A DNA stretch of 64,000 nt. Origin: CBDUXP01 sp965371225 [NCBI: uncultured bacterium]. Lineage in GTDB: Bacteria > Abyssobacteria > SURF-5 > CBDUXP01. The notes below the pieces were generated by a model. It had not been told where the DNA came from and made no database searches. It saw nothing but the letters and a program-made list of their open reading frames with translations. The translations under genes and the position numbers were made by a program. Positions within the stretch are counted from its first letter, which is position 1. The number at the start of each line of letters is the position of its first letter. The stretch is taken from contig CBDUXP010000003.1 of the NCBI GenBank assembly GCA_965371225.1, forward strand, positions 74,877 to 138,876. Reading direction: 5' to 3'. This document shows positions 60,591 to 64,000 of this stretch, one piece after another.

Positions 60591-61025
60591 ATGGTAGATG
60601 CGGACAAGGTCCACGGCGCCGCGCGATCGATCGGTCCGATCGAGCGCCCGACACCGCAACGGTCCGACGCACAGGAGGCCGCCGGGACATCGTTTGACAC
60701 GGTCCTGCGCGACACCCTGCAGCGGCAACCGGTGCGGTTCAGTGCGCATGCGGAGGCGCGCCTGCGGGCCCGGTCCATTACCTTGACGCCCGACGCGGAG
60801 CAGCGGCTCGCCGAGGCCGTCGCGGCAGCGGATGCGAAATCCGCACGCGATGCCCTGGTGCTGCTCGACGGCATCGGTCTCGTGGTCAACGTTCCCAACC
60901 GCGTGGTGGTCACGGCTCTGGAGCCGGACACTGCGGCGGCGACGGTGATCACGAACATCGATAGCGCCGTCATTGCGCCCGCCGGGCGGAGTGCAGATAG
61001 CGAAAGACATAAGCCGCAGGGGTAG
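60591..61025 (+). CDS. Flagellar operon protein (TIGR02530 family)
   Basis: A 144-residue protein between flgD and flgE. 'VRFSAHAEARLRARSITLTP', 'AVAAADAKSARDALVLLDGI' and 'VITNIDSAVI' fit the TIGR02530 group, which occupies this same place in the flagellar operons of Firmicutes and several deep-branching phyla. Its exact role is unknown; context suggests hook assembly. Confidence 0.8.
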   Translation: MVDADKVHGAARSIGPIERPTPQRSDAQEAAGTSFDTVLRDTLQRQPVRFSAHAEARLRARSITLTPDAEQRLAEAVAAADAKSARDALVLLDGIGLVVNVPNRVVVTALEPDTAAATVITNIDSAVIAPAGRSADSERHKPQG

Positions 61026-61042
61026 TCGACCCCTCCCGACTG

Positions 61043-61060
61043 GACCTCCTGGAGGAGGTC
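61043..61060 (+). other. Hairpin in the leader before flgE
   Basis: Perfect arms GACCTCC (61043-61049) and GGAGGTC (61054-61060) with a TGGA loop. There is no T run, so it is not a typical terminator. The GGAGG in the right arm is itself Shine-Dalgarno-like; it may affect flgE mRNA stability or translation. Confidence 0.45.
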
Positions 61061-61117
61061 GGGCCGGCGCGGACTGACTGAAGCGCCGGTCGGCTTAGAG
61101 AGTGAGGAAATTGGGCA

Positions 61118-62791
61118 ATGGGTGTAACAACAGCCCTTTCCAATGGTATATCGGGGCTCCTGACCCTAGGAGACGCGTTGAACGTGATCGGGGACAACCT
61201 CGCGAACGTGAATACAACGGGTTTCAAGGCCAGTTCCCCCCTGTTCGAAACTGTGTTCTCTCAGACCGTCTCTGGGGGAACCGCGCCGAGCGGCGCGCTG
61301 TTCGGCACCAATCCCAGCCAGTTGGGCCTGGGGGTGACCGCAGCGACCATTCGCCGCAGCTTCACGCAAGGCTCGTTGGCGTCCACGGGTGATTCCAACG
61401 ACCTGGCCATTCTCGGTGCCGGCTTCTTCGTCCTGGCCGATGCCAACGCGCAGAACGTGAGTTACACGCGCGATGGCTCGTTCGGGGTGGCGGATGACGG
61501 CACGCTGGTGGATCCCGCGACCGGGCTAGCCCTCCAAGGGTTCCAGGCCGTGAACGGGGTCGTGAACACGAGCGGCGTACCCACGTCGATCGTCATCCCT
61601 GCGGGGTTGGCGCTCGCACAGGCGACCCAGAACGCGTTCTTCAGTGGCAACTTTGACGCCAGCGGCTTGATCGCGGTGGACGGCAACACCAACACCGGCC
61701 CCATGCTGGAAGCTGGTGCTGGGGTGTTCGCCGTAGCGGGCACGCTGCTGACGGCCCTGGAGTTCCCCACCGCGACGGTGTTGGGCCTCGCGGTCGGGGA
61801 TGTGATCACCCTGAATGCCATGAAGGGCACGGGGAGCATCGCGCCGGCCACGTTCACGGTGGCGGCGGGTTCCACGTACAACGACCTGGCGACGTTCCTG
61901 CAGGCCTCCTTGGGCCTCGTGGCTGGGACCGTGACCATTAGCGGAACGGGGGAGCTCGTGGTGGTGTCCGACATTGGAACGGACAACCTCATCACGGACA
62001 TTTCCCTGAACTCTAATGGAGCTGGGGCTGCGCCGTTCAATGCCCTGTTCGACCCGCTCGTGGGCAACACGTTCGCGATCACGGCGGCGACGCAGGCGGG
62101 CGAGAGCTTCACGGTCAGCGGACTGACCGTGTTCGACTCGCTCGGGAACAGCGTGCCGCTGACCGTCACGTTCGTGCGCACGGGTCCGTCCACGGTGCAG
62201 TACTTCGCCGAGAGCCCCTTGGGTTCGCCGGTGGGCAACGGGACGCTCACGTATGACGTCAACGGTCAACTCGTCAGCGCCCTGGATGCCATGGGCGGTG
62301 TCGCCCAGGTGGTCATTCCACGGACGGCGACGGGCGCGCTCGATCCGCTCATCGTGGCGCTGGACTTCACCGGCACCTCGTACCTCGCCGGCCAGGCTGA
62401 TCTGGCCCTGAATAATCAGGACGGCTTCCCCCAGGGTGACCTGGTGGAATTCTTCGTCGGCGTCGACGGGGTGATCACCGGCCAGTTCAGCAACGGCCTG
62501 TCCCAGAGCCTGGGGCAGATCGCTCTGGCCACGTTCAACAACCCGGTGGGTTTGCTCACCGTGGGGGAAAATCGGTTCGTGGTGTCGCCCAATTCTGGGG
62601 ATCCCCAGGTGGGCGTGCCGACCGTGGGCGGGCGTGGCAGCCTGGCCAGCGGCTTCCTGGAAGGGTCGAACACCGACCTCGCCCGGGAGTTCAGCAACAC
62701 GATCGTGGTGCAACGGGGGTTCCAGGCGAACGCCCGGACCATCACGGTAGCCGATACGTTGCTCCAGGAGCTGATCAGCCTGGTCCGGTAA
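61118..62791 (+). CDS. flgE: Flagellar hook protein FlgE
   Basis: A 557-residue hook subunit. 'NVIGDNLANVNTTGFKASSP' near the N-terminus and 'TIVVQRGFQANARTITVADT' at the C-terminus form the D0/D1 core shared with FlgB and FlgC. A long Thr/Val/Ala-rich central part (about 150-400) forms the outer domains, making it larger than E. coli FlgE (about 400). Cys is absent. Confidence 0.95.
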   Translation: MGVTTALSNGISGLLTLGDALNVIGDNLANVNTTGFKASSPLFETVFSQTVSGGTAPSGALFGTNPSQLGLGVTAATIRRSFTQGSLASTGDSNDLAILGAGFFVLADANAQNVSYTRDGSFGVADDGTLVDPATGLALQGFQAVNGVVNTSGVPTSIVIPAGLALAQATQNAFFSGNFDASGLIAVDGNTNTGPMLEAGAGVFAVAGTLLTALEFPTATVLGLAVGDVITLNAMKGTGSIAPATFTVAAGSTYNDLATFLQASLGLVAGTVTISGTGELVVVSDIGTDNLITDISLNSNGAGAAPFNALFDPLVGNTFAITAATQAGESFTVSGLTVFDSLGNSVPLTVTFVRTGPSTVQYFAESPLGSPVGNGTLTYDVNGQLVSALDAMGGVAQVVIPRTATGALDPLIVALDFTGTSYLAGQADLALNNQDGFPQGDLVEFFVGVDGVITGQFSNGLSQSLGQIALATFNNPVGLLTVGENRFVVSPNSGDPQVGVPTVGGRGSLASGFLEGSNTDLAREFSNTIVVQRGFQANARTITVADTLLQELISLVR

Positions 62792-62872
62792 ACATGACGG
62801 CGTTCTGGTCGGTCCGGCGGCAGCCGCCGCCGGGCCGGCCGCCCGGACGCCGGGAAAGATGACGCGCGGCGC

Positions 62873-63088
62873 ATGATTATGGTCACCCGGCTGGACGGGA
62901 CCCAGGTCACTCTGAACGCAGACATGGTAAAATTTATCGAAGCCACGCCGGACACCATCATTACCTTGAGTACGGAGCAGAAGCTGCTGGTTCAGGAGAC
63001 CGTACAGGACGTGGTTGACCGTATCATCGCCTACAAGCGAGCGATCTTTCGGGCCTGGGTGGAAGCGCCGCCGCCCGCGCGCGGCTAG
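62873..63088 (+). CDS. flbD: Flagellar protein FlbD
   Basis: A 71-residue protein of the FlbD/YlzI family: 'MVTRLDGTQVTLNADMVKFI' and 'EATPDTIITLSTEQKLLVQE' are close to the family consensus. Usually found between flgE and motA, as here; the molecular role is not established. The start may be ATG 62873 or 62879. Confidence 0.88.
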   Translation: MIMVTRLDGTQVTLNADMVKFIEATPDTIITLSTEQKLLVQETVQDVVDRIIAYKRAIFRAWVEAPPPARG

Positions 63089-63097
63089 AGGCATCTG

Positions 63098-63871
63098 ATG
63101 GACCTCGGCACGATCATCGGGATAGTGGGTGGCGTCTCCGTCATGCTCATGGGCATGATGCTCAACGCCAGTCCGCTCATCTTTGTCCACCCGCCGTCGA
63201 TTCTTATCGTCATCGGCGGCTCTATCTCCGCCACGCTCATCGCGTACCCCTTGACCGATGTGCTCGGCGTCTTCGGCACAGTGCGCAATGCGTTCACGCA
63301 GAGCACCTCCTCGCCCACGGCGATCATTCAGACGCTGGTGTCGTACGCGACGAAGGCGCGGCGTGAGGGCATCCTCACCTTGGAGTCCGAGGTGGAGAAC
63401 GCCGCCGATCCGTTTCTCGCCCAGGGCGTGCGGCTCGCCATCGATGGCACCGCCCCCGATCTGATCAAGGACATCCTCATTACCGAACTCACGTACGTCG
63501 AGAGCCGGCACGCGACCGGCCAGGGCGTGCTGAACAAGGTGGGAGAGCTGGCGCCGGCGTTCGGCATGATCGGCACCCTCATTGGGCTCGTCCAGATGTT
63601 GAAGACCATGGATGACCCTTCTCAAATCGGTGCCGGCATGGCGACCGCGTTGCTGACCACGTTCTACGGGGCGGTTCTGGCCAACTTCCTGGCCATTCCC
63701 CTGGCGTGCAAACTCAAGAACCGCACGGAAACGGAAATTCTCGCGAAGGAGGTCATCATCGAGGGCATTCTGTCCATCCAGTCGGGTGACAATCCGCGGG
63801 TGGTCGAACAAAAGCTCAAGGCGTTCATCTCGCCGAAGCTCCGCGACACGATCGTCGTGGAGGGGCGCTAA
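63098..63871 (+). CDS. motA: Flagellar motor stator protein MotA
   Basis: A 257-residue stator subunit with four membrane helices ('TIIGIVGGVSVMLMGMML', 'LIFVHPPSILIVIGGSISAT', 'GELAPAFGMIGTLIGLVQML', 'MATALLTTFYGAVLANFLAI'). The cytoplasmic loop has the charged region 'TKARREGILTLESEVEN' that contacts FliG. Conserved Pro residues lie at the ends of helices 3 and 4. It is nine bases before motB's ATG. Confidence 0.96.
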   Translation: MDLGTIIGIVGGVSVMLMGMMLNASPLIFVHPPSILIVIGGSISATLIAYPLTDVLGVFGTVRNAFTQSTSSPTAIIQTLVSYATKARREGILTLESEVENAADPFLAQGVRLAIDGTAPDLIKDILITELTYVESRHATGQGVLNKVGELAPAFGMIGTLIGLVQMLKTMDDPSQIGAGMATALLTTFYGAVLANFLAIPLACKLKNRTETEILAKEVIIEGILSIQSGDNPRVVEQKLKAFISPKLRDTIVVEGR

Positions 63872-63880
63872 GCACCGGGT

Positions 63881-64000
63881 ATGGCGCGCAACAATAAAAA
63901 GGCCCAGGCCGAGGGCCGCGGTGCGCCCACGTGGATGGTGACGTACGGCGATCTCATGAGTTTGCTGCTCACGTTCTTCGTGCTCCTCCTGTCCTTCTCC
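63881..64000 (+). CDS. motB: Flagellar motor stator protein MotB, N-terminal 40 residues (cut by window edge)
   Basis: The visible part starts 'MARNNKKAQAEGRGAPTWMV' followed by 'TYGDLMSLLLTFFVLLLSFS', the single MotB membrane helix with its ion-binding Asp24. The peptidoglycan-binding domain is beyond the window. ATG 63881 is preceded by 'GCACCGGGT' only, so ribosome entry may rely on coupling to motA. Confidence 0.93.
   Translation, partial: MARNNKKAQAEGRGAPTWMVTYGDLMSLLLTFFVLLLSFS

Noticed and set aside
61526-63811. 761-codon open frame on the minus strand opposite flgE-motA
   Set aside because: It spans three conserved flagellar genes and the gaps between them and has no recognisable motif.

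Overview
The window looks like a single, contiguous chromosomal segment from a high-GC, flagellated, Gram-negative bacterium. Evidence for a cell with an outer membrane: a beta-barrel porin-like protein, lspA and lgt, and a sigma-54-type flagellar promoter. A c-type cytochrome, a diiron Coq7-like protein, leucine/isovalerate catabolism and alanine dehydrogenase point to a respiring heterotroph, while a 2-hydroxyacyl-CoA dehydratase set suggests some anaerobic chemistry. The order ileS, DksA-type zinc finger, lspA, lgt followed by one long flagellar operon resembles deep-branching lineages such as Nitrospirota, Methylomirabilota or Desulfobacterota-like groups; the sequence read by eye does not settle the phylum.

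Layout. 1-4.6 kb (+): the end of a YfhO-like membrane protein, a TIGR00027-type methyltransferase, a Coq7-like diiron protein and an unusually long ThyX. 4.6-8.2 kb (-): a tightly overlapping znuA-znuC-znuB transporter behind a PlsC-type acyltransferase and a small membrane protein, with tRNA-Trp and its own promoter and terminator upstream. 8.2-11.2 kb (+): a TetR regulator with a clear operator, a branched-chain aminotransferase that has a second operator copy, QueG and a tiny membrane protein. 11.2-14.8 kb (-): two tandem alpha/beta-hydrolase-nucleotide cyclase fusions and a further hydrolase. 14.9-23.4 kb: an acetolactate-synthase-like enzyme (+), a REP-like palindrome cluster, a porin (-), a glycosyltransferase (+), a large cytochrome-containing secreted protein of unknown function (+), a D-cysteine desulfhydrase-like enzyme (+) and a small conserved-looking protein (-). 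23.5-26.6 kb (-): a translationally coupled 2-hydroxyacyl-CoA dehydratase operon (activator plus two subunits) behind a strong promoter. 26.7-33.0 kb (+): a SpoU/TrmH methyltransferase, then a five-gene leucine/isovalerate degradation operon (methylcrotonyl-CoA carboxylase in three pieces, methylglutaconyl-CoA hydratase, HMG-CoA lyase). 33.1-38.2 kb (+): two tandem DUF374 acyltransferases, a FabK/nitronate-monooxygenase-like flavoprotein, a secreted beta-helix protein and alanine dehydrogenase. 38.4-43.3 kb (+): ileS, a histone-H1-like DksA protein, lspA, lgt; converging on them (-) is a PTS EIIA-zinc-ribbon fusion.

44.5-64 kb (+) is a flagellar locus: a very large membrane-anchored TPR protein, a FlgN-like protein, a PAS histidine kinase and sigma-54 response regulator, then (after a near-consensus sigma-54 promoter) flgB, flgC, fliE, fliF, fliG, fliH, fliI, fliJ, a MotE-like protein, fliK, flgD, a TIGR02530-type flagellar operon protein, flgE, flbD, motA and the start of motB, which runs off the window.

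The less ordinary items are the EIIA-zinc-ribbon fusion, the H1-tailed DksA protein between ileS and lspA, the long ThyX next to a Coq7-like diiron protein, the duplicated hydrolase-cyclase fusions, the unidentified cytochrome-helical-barrel secreted protein, the TPR protein heading the flagellar locus, and a C13 homopolymer inside lgt. I saw no CRISPR array, prophage, insertion sequence or obvious defence island.
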